Shown here in pieces: positions 26,727 through 36,361 of a stretch of 64,000 nt of DNA. Below the pieces are notes generated by a model that saw nothing but the letters and a program-made list of their open reading frames with translations, was not told where the DNA came from and did no database searches. Source of the DNA: Cohnella sp. WQ 127256 (GTDB taxonomy: Bacteria > Bacillota > Bacilli > Paenibacillales > Paenibacillaceae); contig NZ_JAMZCY010000008.1 in the NCBI RefSeq assembly GCF_024519285.1, positions 248,001-312,000 of the forward strand, in the 5' to 3' direction. The position numbers and the translations under genes are program-made. The number at the start of each line of letters is the position of its first letter. Within the stretch, counting starts at the first letter, position 1.

Positions 26727-28751
26727 ATGAAAAAAACAACGAGGCGTTCTCTTCGAATGAAGTGGATGGCATTCATCTCGGCAGCGGTTCTCCTTTCATT
26801 GCTTGGGTCCACGTTTATGCTCTTTACTACGGTGAAATCCTCGCTCTACGCTACATTCTCGAACAGTAATGCGGTACAAGTTGAAAGCGCTACCAGGGAA
26901 GTTAGAATGCGAACGGAGCAGTATGAGAAGTCTCTTGAACAGCTCGCAAAAAGTATTGAAATCACAAGCCGCTATTCAGAGCACGCAGATTCAGCGATTG
27001 ATCTCCTATTGAAAGAAACGCAAACCAAAGATGAATCCTTGCTTAGCGTTCATTTCACATCGGCTCTCACGGGGGAAACAGACGCAAGAGAAACAGAAAC
27101 GTATAAGCTTGCTATTCAAAACAAGAAGACATCGTGGACGGACGTACATCAGGATCTAGTGACGAAGAAAATGACGGTATCCATTGTTACACCCGTTATT
27201 GTAGAGGATCAATTGTACGGCGTAGTTGGATTCGACATAGATTTGAAAGGCATCGGGGCATTACGCGAGTCCAATGAGATGTTCGGTAATAATAAGCTCA
27301 TTATTTATGACAACCAGGGTCTGGTTGTAACGTCATTCATGATGGGAATGGACGGAAGAAATATTGATCCGCACGCAACCGGAAAAGTGAAAGGTGCACA
27401 GGATGCGATACAAGATCAAGCGATGATGGCCAAGGCATTCAGTTGGGTTGAGCAGATCGCAAATGGGAAAAATAGCGCAGTTCATTTTCAATGGGAAAAA
27501 GTCAATTACAGCGGTGAAGTCTCTTTTGTTTATTCTATGAATTGGACTGTGATCTCCTTCGTCGACGATAGGGTGCTAAATGATAGTTTGAATGAGTTTC
27601 TGAGAACGAGTGGAATAGCCATCGCTATTGGTATCGTCATTGGGGCGATTGCGGCCTACTATATTGCTACTCAAATGTTCAAGATCATTGAAGAGATACG
27701 TGCAAATCTGGCTCGAACGGCTGAGGGAGATTTGGTTTCAGAATTCGCATATAAGATCAATGATGAGATCGGTGATTTGGCCCAAAGCTATAACTCTATG
27801 CTTTTTAAGATAAGAGCATTGATACAAAGGGTAGATTTCAGCGTGAAGGCAGTAGAGCAAACGGCAAACGGAGTTTTGCACATTTCGAATGAGAATGTGA
27901 TTTCTGGACTGGAGGTAGCACGATCAACAGAGGAAATCGCGATGGGGGCCACCAATACCTCCATAGAGGTGGAAAAAAGCTCCGAAGCGGTTCATCAGTT
28001 GAGCATGGAAATAGGGTCACTCATCGCGCAGTCCAATGATATTGAGCTTGTACTTGCGGAATCTAGTCATCAAGTTCAGAAAGGCAATACGCAAGTCGAA
28101 AACTTAGAAGCTTCTTATAGGCAGCTTGAACAAGCATTTGAGCAGGTTACCGTCATGGTTGATCATTTAAATGATCAATCGCAATCGATTTCATCCGTTA
28201 CGAAGGCCATCTCCGGTATCGCCGCGCAAACGAATATTTTATCCATTAATGCCTCGATTGAGGCGGCAAGAGCAGGAATGCATGGAAAGGGATTTGCGGT
28301 TGTTGCGAACGAAGTGAGAGCTCTTGCGGAACAAGCCAGGCAATCTGCCAAACAAATTCAAGGAACGATATCGGTCATTCTAACGCAAACCAATCATCTG
28401 GTAACCGTTGTAAGCCATACGAATGCGATTAACCAAACTCAGAAAAATGCAGTAGCCCAGGTCAGTGAAGCTATGAAAAAAATGAATGTATCGTTGGGGG
28501 AGATGCTGACCAAGGTTCGTGAGGAGCTTCATACGATTTCCAGCATCGAGGAACAAAAGGGGGTTGTTGTGACCGCAATAGAAAATATTTCGTCCGTATC
28601 CGAGCAGACAACAGCATCGACGCAGGAGATTGCATCTTCAGTAGGCTTACAAACCTCCTCCATTCAGTACGTGTCCAAGCATGCGAATCAACTTGTAGAG
28701 CTGGTTGCTGATCTGAAGGAGGCTGTATCGAAATTTAAGGTGGAGGAGTAG
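26727..28751 (+). CDS. Methyl-accepting chemotaxis protein
   Basis: A 674-residue transmembrane chemoreceptor. TM1 is at about residues 13-35, then an extracellular double-Cache-like sensor region to about 285, then TM2 ([24 protein letters not shown]), HAMP and a long coiled-coil signalling domain. The hairpin tip reads [42 protein letters not shown], the CheA/CheW contact site. An upstream GTG at 26715 is in frame; the ATG at 26727 is preferred since MKK-type starts are usual, though the binding site is weak in either case. It lies before a ChvE-type binding protein, and ChvE/MglB proteins can act as chemoreceptor ligands, so the pair may sense the same sugar. Confidence 0.9.
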   Translation: MKKTTRRSLRMKWMAFISAAVLLSLLGSTFMLFTTVKSSLYATFSNSNAVQVESATREVRMRTEQYEKSLEQLAKSIEITSRYSEHADSAIDLLLKETQTKDESLLSVHFTSALTGETDARETETYKLAIQNKKTSWTDVHQDLVTKKMTVSIVTPVIVEDQLYGVVGFDIDLKGIGALRESNEMFGNNKLIIYDNQGLVVTSFMMGMDGRNIDPHATGKVKGAQDAIQDQAMMAKAFSWVEQIANGKNSAVHFQWEKVNYSGEVSFVYSMNWTVISFVDDRVLNDSLNEFLRTSGIAIAIGIVIGAIAAYYIATQMFKIIEEIRANLARTAEGDLVSEFAYKINDEIGDLAQSYNSMLFKIRALIQRVDFSVKAVEQTANGVLHISNENVISGLEVARSTEEIAMGATNTSIEVEKSSEAVHQLSMEIGSLIAQSNDIELVLAESSHQVQKGNTQVENLEASYRQLEQAFEQVTVMVDHLNDQSQSISSVTKAISGIAAQTNILSINASIEAARAGMHGKGFAVVANEVRALAEQARQSAKQIQGTISVILTQTNHLVTVVSHTNAINQTQKNAVAQVSEAMKKMNVSLGEMLTKVREELHTISSIEEQKGVVVTAIENISSVSEQTTASTQEIASSVGLQTSSIQYVSKHANQLVELVADLKEAVSKFKVEE

Positions 28752-28922
28752 GGGGAGGAGGTAGGAGGATTAATTTACTGCTTCATCACCCAGGGAGTAG
28801 AAAGGATAAAAAAGTATAGAAGGTAGTAAAAGAGTGCTATTATATCGCGTCACAATTGGGCAATTTTGGTGATAAATTTGATTTAGTTAGTCGATGAAAC
28901 CTATTTGAGAGGGGTAAATAAA

Positions 28923-30038
28923 ATGAAAAAAGGCTTCAAATCAATTGCACTTATGCTAGTGGTTATGATGTTCGCGGTTATCGTTGCAGCATGTAATAAG
29001 AACGAGAGCAAAGTTAGCGTGGGGATCGTATTGCCTACCAAAGATGAGCCAAGATGGGTACAGGACGAGCAAAGATTCAAAGACGCATTAAGCGGCACAA
29101 AATATACGACTGAAATTTTGTTCAGCCAAGGTTCTTCCGCTAAGGAAAAAGAAAACGTAGAAACTTTAATCAATAAAGGCATTAAAGTTCTAATTATCTG
29201 CCCTCAAGATGGTGATGCAGCGGCTTCAGCTGTTGAAGCCGCTAAAAAAGAAAAAATTAAAGTAATCGCCTACGATCGTTTGATCACAAACACGGACGCT
29301 GTAGACTACTACGTAACGTTCGACAGCGAAGCTGTAGGTGCTGCTCAAGCTCAATACCTGGTTGACCATGCCAAAGGATCCGGCGAGCCATTGTACTTGT
29401 ACGCTGGTGCAGCTTCTGATAACAATGCTTTCTTGTTCTTCAAAGGTGCTTGGAAAGTGCTACAACCTAAAATCGCGGACGGTACATTCAAAATCGCAAA
29501 CTCCAGCGAAGCGATCGCTTTGAAGGACACAGCTAACTTTGAATTGCCACGTGATCGCGACCAGCTAAGCAAAATCATCGGTCAGATTACGACAAACTGG
29601 GATGCCAACGAAGCTAAGAACAAAGCTCAAACTCACTTAACTGCAGCGGCTGCCGACATGAAAGGCGATGTGGCAATCCTTGCACCAAACGATGGCACAG
29701 CACGCTCGATTGCTGACGTATTTGCAAGCGACAAAGCCATTACAAGCTACGTTGTAACGGGTCAAGATGCTGAGAAGGCTTCCATTCAATACGTAATCGA
29801 AGGTAAACAATCCATGACGGTGTTCAAAGACGTTCGTACGCTCGTCAAAGACGCGATGGGTATGGCCGTATCGATCCTTGACGGCAAAGCGGTTGCAACT
29901 ACTGGTGAATACGATAATCAAAAAATCAAAGTCAAAGCGAAACAAACAAACGTTATTACTGTTGACAAAGACAATGTGAAAAAGGAACTCGTTGACTCTG
30001 ATTACTATAAAGCCGACGACTTCAAAGGTCTGAAATAG
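28923..30038 (+). CDS. chvE: ChvE/XylF-like multiple-sugar-binding lipoprotein
   Basis: A 371-residue extracellular sugar-binding protein. The signal peptide ends in lipobox VAAC (Cys24). The mature part has KVSVGIVLPTKDEPRWVQDEQRF, the KVIAYDRLI motif, LYLYAGAASDNNAFLF and the ChvE-like insert NWDANEAKNKAQTHL. GguA/GguB-type genes follow directly, which fits the ChvE-GguA-GguB importer known for galactose, arabinose, xylose and glucose in Agrobacterium. Start ATG at 28923 follows GAGAGGGG. It is a paralogue of the lipoprotein at 735-1844 (same DRLI hinge, similar core). Confidence 0.88.
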   Translation: MKKGFKSIALMLVVMMFAVIVAACNKNESKVSVGIVLPTKDEPRWVQDEQRFKDALSGTKYTTEILFSQGSSAKEKENVETLINKGIKVLIICPQDGDAAASAVEAAKKEKIKVIAYDRLITNTDAVDYYVTFDSEAVGAAQAQYLVDHAKGSGEPLYLYAGAASDNNAFLFFKGAWKVLQPKIADGTFKIANSSEAIALKDTANFELPRDRDQLSKIIGQITTNWDANEAKNKAQTHLTAAAADMKGDVAILAPNDGTARSIADVFASDKAITSYVVTGQDAEKASIQYVIEGKQSMTVFKDVRTLVKDAMGMAVSILDGKAVATTGEYDNQKIKVKAKQTNVITVDKDNVKKELVDSDYYKADDFKGLK

Positions 30039-30074
30039 AAATCCAATTTAACTAAAAAAACGTATGAATTACGG

Positions 30075-30102
30075 AATAGTGATAGATTCGTCTATCACTA
30101 TT
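30075..30102 (+). promoter_or_regulatory. UUCG-capped stem-loop between binding protein and ATPase genes
   Basis: AATAGTGATAGA (30075-30086), loop TTCG, TCTATCACTATT (30091-30102): a perfect 12-base stem closed by the very stable UUCG loop. No T-run follows, so it is probably an RNA-stability or partial-attenuation element setting binding protein above ATPase. Confidence 0.7.
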
Positions 30103-30142
30103 CTGCAATTGTAAGAGTTGTTCGGTTAAGGAGTGCATAACG

Positions 30143-31663
30143 ATGAGCGAATACATTTTAGAGATGAATCAAATCTCCAAGGATTTTACGGGCGTCAAAG
30201 CGCTCACAGATGTTAATTTCAAAGTCGAAAAGGGCGAGATTCACTGCTTGATTGGCGAGAATGGTGCCGGAAAATCCACACTGATGAAAGTGTTGAGCGG
30301 CGTATATCCTCATGGAACGTATCAGGGCGATATCGTGTTCGAGGGCAGCGTACAATGGTTCAACAAAATCAGTGATAGTGTGAAAACAGGCATAGCGATC
30401 ATTTATCAAGAGCTAGCATTGTTCCCAGACCTCACGGTATATGAGAATATTTTTGCGGGCAACGAAGTGAAGCGCGGTGGGATAGTCAACTGGAACCAGA
30501 CGATCGTTCAAGCGAAACAAATGCTACAAAAAGTAAAGCTGAACATAAACCCCGAAACGCTCATTAAAGAGTTAGGCGTTGGGAAGCAACAGCTTGTCGA
30601 AATTGCCAAAGCCTTAAGCAAAAACGTAAAGCTGCTCATTCTAGACGAGCCGACGGCAGCGTTAAACGAGAACGATAGCGAAAACCTGTTGGAGTTGCTA
30701 CGCGAGCTCAAAAATCAAGGCATTACTTGCATCATGATTTCGCACAAGCTGAAGGAAGTCATCTCGATTGCGGATAAAGCGACTGTGCTGCGCGATGGTC
30801 GGACCATCTGCACGCTTGATGCATCCAAAGGAGAAATTTCCGAGAGCGTCATTATCAAGAACATGGTCGGTCGAGAGATTGACGATATTTATCCGAAGCG
30901 GACGAACAAAGTCTTTGGAGATAAGATTCTCGAAATTAGAAAATGGACGGCCTATGACTCCCAGTTAGGCAAGCAGGTTGTAAAAGAAGTCGATCTACAC
31001 GTCAAAAAAGGCGAAATCGTCGGAATAGCCGGCTTGATGGGCTCGGGACGAACGGAGCTTGCACTAAGCATCTTCGGCAATCCAAAGTCTTATAAATTGC
31101 AGGGCGAATTATTGCTGGATGGATCTCCCCGGTTGTTTAAGCATCCAAGTGATGCCATTCAGTCAGGTATCGCCTATGTAACGGAAGATCGGAAGGGTGA
31201 CGGTTTGTTCTTAATCCAAGATATCAAGAGCAATGTATCCGCGGCGAATCTTCAAGGGATATCCTCAAAAGGGATTATCAATGATAACAAAGAGGTCAAA
31301 GTCGCCAACGCCTACAAAGACTCTATGTACATTAAGGCGCCTTCCGTAGAGCAGATCGTCGGTAAACTAAGCGGCGGTAACCAACAAAAAGTGTCTTTGG
31401 GAAAGTGGTTATTCGTCGGACCCAAGCTGTTAATCTTGGATGAGCCTACGCGTGGAATTGATGTCGGTGCAAAATTTGAAATTTATACGATTATGAACAA
31501 GCTGATCAACGAGGGCATGAGTATTATTATGATCTCATCCGAGCTTGGGGAAGTACTCGGGATGAGTGATCGGGTGTACGTCATGGCGGAGGGCAGAATC
31601 AAAGGCGAGTTGTCGAGTGATGAGGCCGATCAGGAAAAAATCATGCATTTTGCTACGCAATAG
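30143..31663 (+). CDS. gguA: Sugar ABC transporter ATPase, GguA/MmsA type
   Basis: A 506-residue protein with two fused ATPase domains. Domain 1 has Walker A GENGAGKST, a degenerate signature around ELGVGKQQLVEIAKALS, and Walker B LLILDEPTAAL. Domain 2 has the atypical P-loop region GLMGSGRTELALSIFG, signature LSGGNQQKVSLGKWL and Walker B LLILDEPTRGIDVG. This asymmetric pattern is normal for the carbohydrate-uptake CUT2 family. Start follows AAGGAG. It energises import with the GguB-like permease. Confidence 0.93.
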   Translation: MSEYILEMNQISKDFTGVKALTDVNFKVEKGEIHCLIGENGAGKSTLMKVLSGVYPHGTYQGDIVFEGSVQWFNKISDSVKTGIAIIYQELALFPDLTVYENIFAGNEVKRGGIVNWNQTIVQAKQMLQKVKLNINPETLIKELGVGKQQLVEIAKALSKNVKLLILDEPTAALNENDSENLLELLRELKNQGITCIMISHKLKEVISIADKATVLRDGRTICTLDASKGEISESVIIKNMVGREIDDIYPKRTNKVFGDKILEIRKWTAYDSQLGKQVVKEVDLHVKKGEIVGIAGLMGSGRTELALSIFGNPKSYKLQGELLLDGSPRLFKHPSDAIQSGIAYVTEDRKGDGLFLIQDIKSNVSAANLQGISSKGIINDNKEVKVANAYKDSMYIKAPSVEQIVGKLSGGNQQKVSLGKWLFVGPKLLILDEPTRGIDVGAKFEIYTIMNKLINEGMSIIMISSELGEVLGMSDRVYVMAEGRIKGELSSDEADQEKIMHFATQ

Positions 31664-31674
31664 GAGGAACACCT

Positions 31675-32850
31675 ATGAATTTTTACAAAGAAGCGAAGTC
31701 GTTAGTCAAAGTGAATATTCGCGACTACGGCATGTATATTGCCCTATTTGTTATCATGCTCACTTTCTCGATCATGACGGATGGACTGTTCATGTCTTCC
31801 CGCAACATTAGTAATCTTCTAGACGCTACGGGTTATATTGCTGTACTTGCTGTAGGCATGACGCTAGTTATTGTCATTCGGCATATCGACTTATCTGTTG
31901 GATTTGCAGCCGGATTTTTGGGAGCTATCGCCGCTATTCTCCTGACGGATATGGGCGTACCCTTCTATTTGACGATTCCAATTATTCTCGTCATCGGTAT
32001 CGTTGTGGGCTTGTTTAGTGGTGTGCTTGTCGCTTCGATTGGAATCCCATCGTTCGTCGCATCATTAGCGGGTATGCTCATCTTCAGGGGAGCACTGCTA
32101 AGGGTTACGGAGAAAAGTGGGACGATCATTATCAGGGACGAGAACTTCAACGCAATCGGCAACGGGTTTATTCCTTCGATTGCCAAAGTAAACGGGTTGA
32201 ACGTGCTTTCGTTAATTGTAGGCGTATGTATTATTTTGTTATATATTTATAGCGAATTTTCGAAGCGTAATAGCAAGATTAAGTACAATTTCGAAGTGGT
32301 GTCCAATCGCATATTCGCATTAAAAGTCGTTTTCGTTTCGGCCATTATTGCTTATATTACTTGGATTCTTGCTGGGTATAACGGATTTTCCTGGACTGTT
32401 ATTATTATGCTGCTTGTTGTCGTAATCTATCACTTCCTAACAACGAAAACCGTACTTGGAAGGCATATTTACGCGGTGGGTAGTAATCCGGAAGCCGCGC
32501 ATCTAAGTGGAATAAATGTTAAGAAGATTACGTACATTGTATTCGGTTCCATGGGCATGCTCTCGGCGTTGTCCGGTATTCTATTCACTGCCCGCCTTCA
32601 ATCTGCGACGACGACCGCGGGTACGTTGTTTGAGTTAGATGCAATCGCAGCCGCGTACGTCGGTGGTGTATCCGCAGCTGGTGGAGTCGGCAAAGTGACG
32701 GGGTCAATTATTGGAGCTATCGTAATGGCTTCGCTATCCAGTGGGATGAACCTGCTGGGAGTCGGGATCTCCTATCAGTACATGATACGTGGTGCTGTGC
32801 TGGCCGCGGCTGTTATCTTCGATGTCATGACTCGTAAACAAAGAAGCTAG
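31675..32850 (+). CDS. gguB: Sugar ABC transporter permease, GguB type
   Basis: A 391-residue CUT2-family permease with roughly ten membrane segments. Typical motifs: LAVGMTLVIVIRHIDLSVGFAAGFLGA, IPSFVASLAGMLIFRGALL, and GSNPEAAHLSGINVKKITYIVFGSMG for the ATPase-coupling region. A central hydrophilic-to-hydrophobic extension (KRNSKIKYNFEVV) is characteristic of the longer GguB/MmsB branch compared with RbsC. AGGAGG precedes the start closely. Confidence 0.93.
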   Translation: MNFYKEAKSLVKVNIRDYGMYIALFVIMLTFSIMTDGLFMSSRNISNLLDATGYIAVLAVGMTLVIVIRHIDLSVGFAAGFLGAIAAILLTDMGVPFYLTIPIILVIGIVVGLFSGVLVASIGIPSFVASLAGMLIFRGALLRVTEKSGTIIIRDENFNAIGNGFIPSIAKVNGLNVLSLIVGVCIILLYIYSEFSKRNSKIKYNFEVVSNRIFALKVVFVSAIIAYITWILAGYNGFSWTVIIMLLVVVIYHFLTTKTVLGRHIYAVGSNPEAAHLSGINVKKITYIVFGSMGMLSALSGILFTARLQSATTTAGTLFELDAIAAAYVGGVSAAGGVGKVTGSIIGAIVMASLSSGMNLLGVGISYQYMIRGAVLAAAVIFDVMTRKQRS

Positions 32851-32916
32851 TTGGATTTGTACGAAGCAAGCATGCCCTCAACGACCGAAAGGCGCCGACG
32901 GTATGTTGTTTGAGTG

Positions 32917-32970
32917 AGCCGTTCTCGACTCGTACCGCGAATTGCGCGGGGGAGCTGAGAGCGGCTTTTT
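32917..32970 (+). terminator. Probable terminator after the sugar transporter
   Basis: AGCCGTTCTC (32917-32926) pairs with GAGAGCGGCT (32957-32966, one T-G pair) and is followed by TTTTCG. The loop is long and GC-rich. Confidence 0.6.
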
Positions 32971-33123
32971 CGAATCCTTGTAAGCTAGTGGAATAATGGG
33001 TGCACGGATTTCGGAAGGTTTTGAAGGTTTCAAGGTGCCGCTGAAAATGATAAGCTGTTCAACATAAGAGAAGTGCGCAGAGGATGAGTCGATTTGTTGG
33101 AACGGAAGGAGACCCGGGACGTT

Positions 33124-35634
33124 ATGGAACAGTTGCCCATCGAATTGGTACTACCCGAGTTGCTACAGGTGATGTCCACTCATCGCAACGCGGTGCTGAT
33201 TGCCGCACCTGGTGCAGGGAAAACAACTCGAGTGCCATTATCGTTACTGGATGAGCCATGGCTTGCCGGACAGAAGATCTTAATGCTAGAGCCTAGACGG
33301 TTAGCTGCTCGAAGCTCGGCTAAGTATATGGCGCATACCTTAGGCGAATCCATTGGTGAAACGGTCGGATACCGCGTGAAGATGGACACTAAGGTCGGAC
33401 CACGAACCCGTATCGAAGTCATTACGGAAGGCGTGCTGACAAGAATGCTGCAAGCTGATCCGACACTTGAAGGGGTCGGCCTAGTTATCTTTGATGAATT
33501 TCATGAGAGAAGCCTGCAAGCAGATCTAGGCTTAGCGCTATGTATACAGTCTCAAACCCTACTGAGGGATGATCTTAAGCTCTTAATCATGAGTGCAACC
33601 TTGGAGGCGGAGCCCGTTGCAGATTTACTGGGTGGGGCACCCGTCGTCAGCAGCGAAGGTCGAAGCTTCCCTGTAGAGACGGTATATCGACCTAAGCCCA
33701 ATGGTGGTAGTGGTAGAGGGGTCTTTCTGGAGGATGCTGTCGTACAGGTGATTTCGGATGCGCTACATTCTCACGAAGGGGATTTGCTTGTTTTTCTACC
33801 TGGAGTCGGTGAAATCCGATCTGTACAAGCGAAGCTGAGTCGAAGGCTGTCAGGCTATTCTAATGAGATAAGGATCTGTCCTCTTCATGGAAGTCTGACG
33901 AGTGATGCCCAAGACCAGGCGTTATCTCCGGCTTCACAGGGACAACGTAAGGTCGTGCTAGCGACCTCTGTGGCAGAAACGAGCTTGACGGTTGAAGGAG
34001 TCACTGTCGTTATCGATAGTGGATTAATGAGGGTGTCCCGATTCTCGCCAAGGACGGGCATGTCACGGCTAGACACCGTAACGGTTTCGGCAGCATCCGC
34101 AGATCAGCGACGCGGGCGAGCGGGGCGGCTTATGCCTGGAACGTGCTACCGGTTATGGAGCCAAGAGGAGCAACAGAGCTTGGCCCCTCGAAGCGTCCCC
34201 GAAATTGTTGAGGCGGATTTGGCCCCTCTATTATTAGAGCTATCCGTATGGGGAGTGCAGGATACATCGGAGCTAGTCTGGCTTGATGCTCCACCAGCAC
34301 CTGCTCTCCAGCAGGCGCGTGAATTGCTTATTCAGCTTGGCGCGTTAGATAAGACTGGACAACGAGTTACAGCGCACGGCAAACAGATGGCTGAATTCGG
34401 GAAGCACCCGCGTATTGCTCATATGCTGATAAAGGCGATCCCCATCGGGTTAGGTCGTTTAGGGTGCGAGTTAGCTGTTTTACTAGGAGAACGTGACTTT
34501 ATTCGTTATGAAGGGCAAGCACCAACTGCGGATATTCGCGTGAGGTTGGAAGCTCTTCACGGATCTGGAGTCTACTCAGTTGATGAAGGAACGCGAAGGA
34601 GATTGTCAGAAGAAGCTAGCCGATTGCAGCGCGAGCTTGGCATACAGCATTCAACGCATACTTCAAAGGATATTCAAGCTTGCGGTCTGCTGCTAGCCTT
34701 TGCTTATCCAGACCGAATTGGCCGTCAGCGTGACAATGGGAAATACTTGATGAGTGGGGGAAGAGGTGCGGCATTCCTCAGTGGTCAGACGCTAGCCCAC
34801 GAGCCCTGGATTGTGGTGGCAGATGTGGACGATTCGGGAACGGACAGTCGGATACGCCTAGCGGCACCTGTAACCTACGAGCAGCTAGAGACACATTTAC
34901 AAGAAGAAATGAATGTGGAAGCGCATATTTACTGGGATTCTGAATCGAAGTCCGTGCGCGGACGAGCTCGTAAGAAGCTTGGTGCGTTGTTGCTTGAGGA
35001 AACACCATTAAGTCGTCCACCAGCGGACCTTGTGCTGCGAACTTTACTTGAGGGGATTCGTACAGAAGGCTTGGAGCTGCTCCCTTGGTCGAAAGCGGCG
35101 CGGCAACTGCAGGAACGAACGATATTCATCCGTCATCACGATGCTTCATGGCCGGATTTATCTGATGAAGCTCTGATGGGAACGATGGAGCAATGGCTGG
35201 CAGGATATATGGAAGGTATGAAAGGTAGGAACGATCTTCAACGGCTTCAGGTTAAGGATATTCTCGAATCCTTATTATCCTGGGAGCAGCGACAAGAGCT
35301 GGAGCATAGCGTACCTACTCATTGGTCTGTGCCAAGTGGGAGTCGCGTGCCGGTTGATTATAGCGATATCCATGCGCCGAGTATCTCGGTCCGATTACAG
35401 GAGCTATTTGGATTATCGGAAACACCACGTATCGCGGGGGGGAGAGTGCCGCTTACGTTAAATCTATTGTCTCCTGCGCAACGTCCTGTTCAGGTTACAC
35501 GAGATTTGGCTAGCTTCTGGAGGAATACCTACTTTGAGGTGCGCAAAGATTTGAAAGGGCGTTACCCAAAGCATTACTGGCCAGATAATCCACTCGAAGC
35601 TGAGGCGACACGTAGAGTGAAACCATCAAAGTAG
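33124..35634 (+). CDS. hrpB: ATP-dependent helicase HrpB
   Basis: An 836-residue DEAH-family helicase. It opens LPIELVLPELL, as HrpB proteins do. Motif I APGAGKTTRVPLSLL, motif Ia LEPRRLAARS, motif II DEFHER (a DEAH variant), motif III MSATLE, motif V VVLATSVAETSLTVEGV and motif VI QRRGRAGR follow in order. The C-terminal HrpB-specific domain with SWEQRQELEHSVPTHWSVPSGSRVPVDY and FWRNTYFEVRKDLKGRYPKHYWPDNP is complete. ATG at 33124 is taken as start by family alignment; a TTG at 33094 in the same frame has a comparable ribosome binding site (AGAGGATGAG). Function in Firmicutes is little known. Confidence 0.93.
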   Translation: MEQLPIELVLPELLQVMSTHRNAVLIAAPGAGKTTRVPLSLLDEPWLAGQKILMLEPRRLAARSSAKYMAHTLGESIGETVGYRVKMDTKVGPRTRIEVITEGVLTRMLQADPTLEGVGLVIFDEFHERSLQADLGLALCIQSQTLLRDDLKLLIMSATLEAEPVADLLGGAPVVSSEGRSFPVETVYRPKPNGGSGRGVFLEDAVVQVISDALHSHEGDLLVFLPGVGEIRSVQAKLSRRLSGYSNEIRICPLHGSLTSDAQDQALSPASQGQRKVVLATSVAETSLTVEGVTVVIDSGLMRVSRFSPRTGMSRLDTVTVSAASADQRRGRAGRLMPGTCYRLWSQEEQQSLAPRSVPEIVEADLAPLLLELSVWGVQDTSELVWLDAPPAPALQQARELLIQLGALDKTGQRVTAHGKQMAEFGKHPRIAHMLIKAIPIGLGRLGCELAVLLGERDFIRYEGQAPTADIRVRLEALHGSGVYSVDEGTRRRLSEEASRLQRELGIQHSTHTSKDIQACGLLLAFAYPDRIGRQRDNGKYLMSGGRGAAFLSGQTLAHEPWIVVADVDDSGTDSRIRLAAPVTYEQLETHLQEEMNVEAHIYWDSESKSVRGRARKKLGALLLEETPLSRPPADLVLRTLLEGIRTEGLELLPWSKAARQLQERTIFIRHHDASWPDLSDEALMGTMEQWLAGYMEGMKGRNDLQRLQVKDILESLLSWEQRQELEHSVPTHWSVPSGSRVPVDYSDIHAPSISVRLQELFGLSETPRIAGGRVPLTLNLLSPAQRPVQVTRDLASFWRNTYFEVRKDLKGRYPKHYWPDNPLEAEATRRVKPSK

Positions 35635-35668
35635 AAGAAAAGAAGAGGCAAGACACGCGTATAACAGC

Positions 35669-35718
35669 AAGGGGCTCTCCCAATAGGTCACTTCAGACCC
35701 TACAGGAAAGCCCCTTTG
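35669..35718. terminator. Bidirectional terminator between hrpB and the acidic-protein gene
   Basis: AAGGGGCT (35669-35676) pairs with AGCCCCTT (35709-35716), with T and A runs on the two sides, between convergent genes. Confidence 0.75.
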
Positions 35719-35735
35719 AAATCGAATAAGATAGA

Positions 35736-36047
35736 TTAGTCAGCGACCGTTTCCGATTCTTCTTCTTCGGAGGATTCGGTTTCGTGCGCGGCAACCTCTG
35801 CTAATGCAGGCTCGTCCGCTTCGGCTTCAGCCGTAACTTCCTCTGCCTCGGCAGCTACTTTCTCTTCATCAGAGGAAGCTTCCACAACCGCTTCTTCTTC
35901 ATCCGCGCTTGCTTCTACAGCTTCCTCTTCCCCAGCTTCAGCTTCTACTTCTTCAGCAACAGCTTCCACTTCTTCTTCTGCTACCGCTTCTGCATCCGCT
36001 TCCACTTCTTCAGCTACAACTACTACTTCTTCGTTATCCAAGTCCAT
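35736..36047 (-). CDS. Very acidic Glu/Ala/Val-rich low-complexity protein
   Basis: A 103-residue protein made almost only of Glu, Ala, Val, Asp and Ser, with loose repeats of the form EEVEA, EEEAV and AEEV; there is no Cys, Trp, Tyr or Phe. It is predicted to be disordered or helical and highly negatively charged. Start ATG at 36047 is chosen for GGGAGGTTTG at 36054-36063 (complement). No known domain is recognised. A sigma-A promoter (TTGACT, 16 bases, TATTAG) lies upstream. Possible roles are a histone-like-protein mimic, a cation buffer or a binding partner for basic proteins. The frame opposite is Ser-rich and lacks a binding site, so this strand is preferred. Confidence 0.7.
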   Translation of the reverse strand: MDLDNEEVVVVAEEVEADAEAVAEEEVEAVAEEVEAEAGEEEAVEASADEEEAVVEASSDEEKVAAEAEEVTAEAEADEPALAEVAAHETESSEEEESETVAD

Positions 36048-36075
36048 CTTGATCAAACCTCCCGGGGTCATGTTA

Positions 36076-36116
36076 AGGGGACAATCCCCTAATATCTAAG
36101 TTATATCTCAAGTCAA
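36076..36116 (-). promoter_or_regulatory. Promoter and leader hairpin of the acidic-protein gene
   Basis: Reading leftward: TTGACT (36116-36111), 16 bases, TATTAG (36094-36089), then a short perfect hairpin AGGGGA-TTG-TCCCCT (36090-36076) just before the ribosome binding site region. Confidence 0.5.
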
Positions 36117-36273
36117 AATATGGCAATGGTGTTATTTTGTTGTATTCTGACTAGTTTAATCGAAAGAGAGAACAGTCGTGGTCGTTCGACTTATAACGTC
36201 AAAAGTTCTTAAGATTGGAACGAGGGAAAAGTGACGGAAATTCAGTTGAAGGATGCCGTCGGATGATCTTGCA

Positions 36274-36302
36274 TTGACTTTGCTTGGGTGTTCCCGTATA
36301 TT
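36274..36302 (+). promoter_or_regulatory. Sigma-A promoter of the pseudouridine synthase gene
   Basis: -35 TTGACT (36274-36279), 17-base spacer, -10 TATATT (36297-36302), about 60 bases upstream of the start codon. Confidence 0.65.
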
Positions 36303-36361
36303 TGTCGGCAAAGCCCTTCTAATCGTAGCAGGCGTGGAATGGAATCGGGGGAGTTTCTAGC

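Noticed and set aside
26630-26869. 79-codon frame overlapping the start of the chemoreceptor gene
   Set aside because: No ribosome binding site, out of phase with the clear receptor frame, and no family resemblance.
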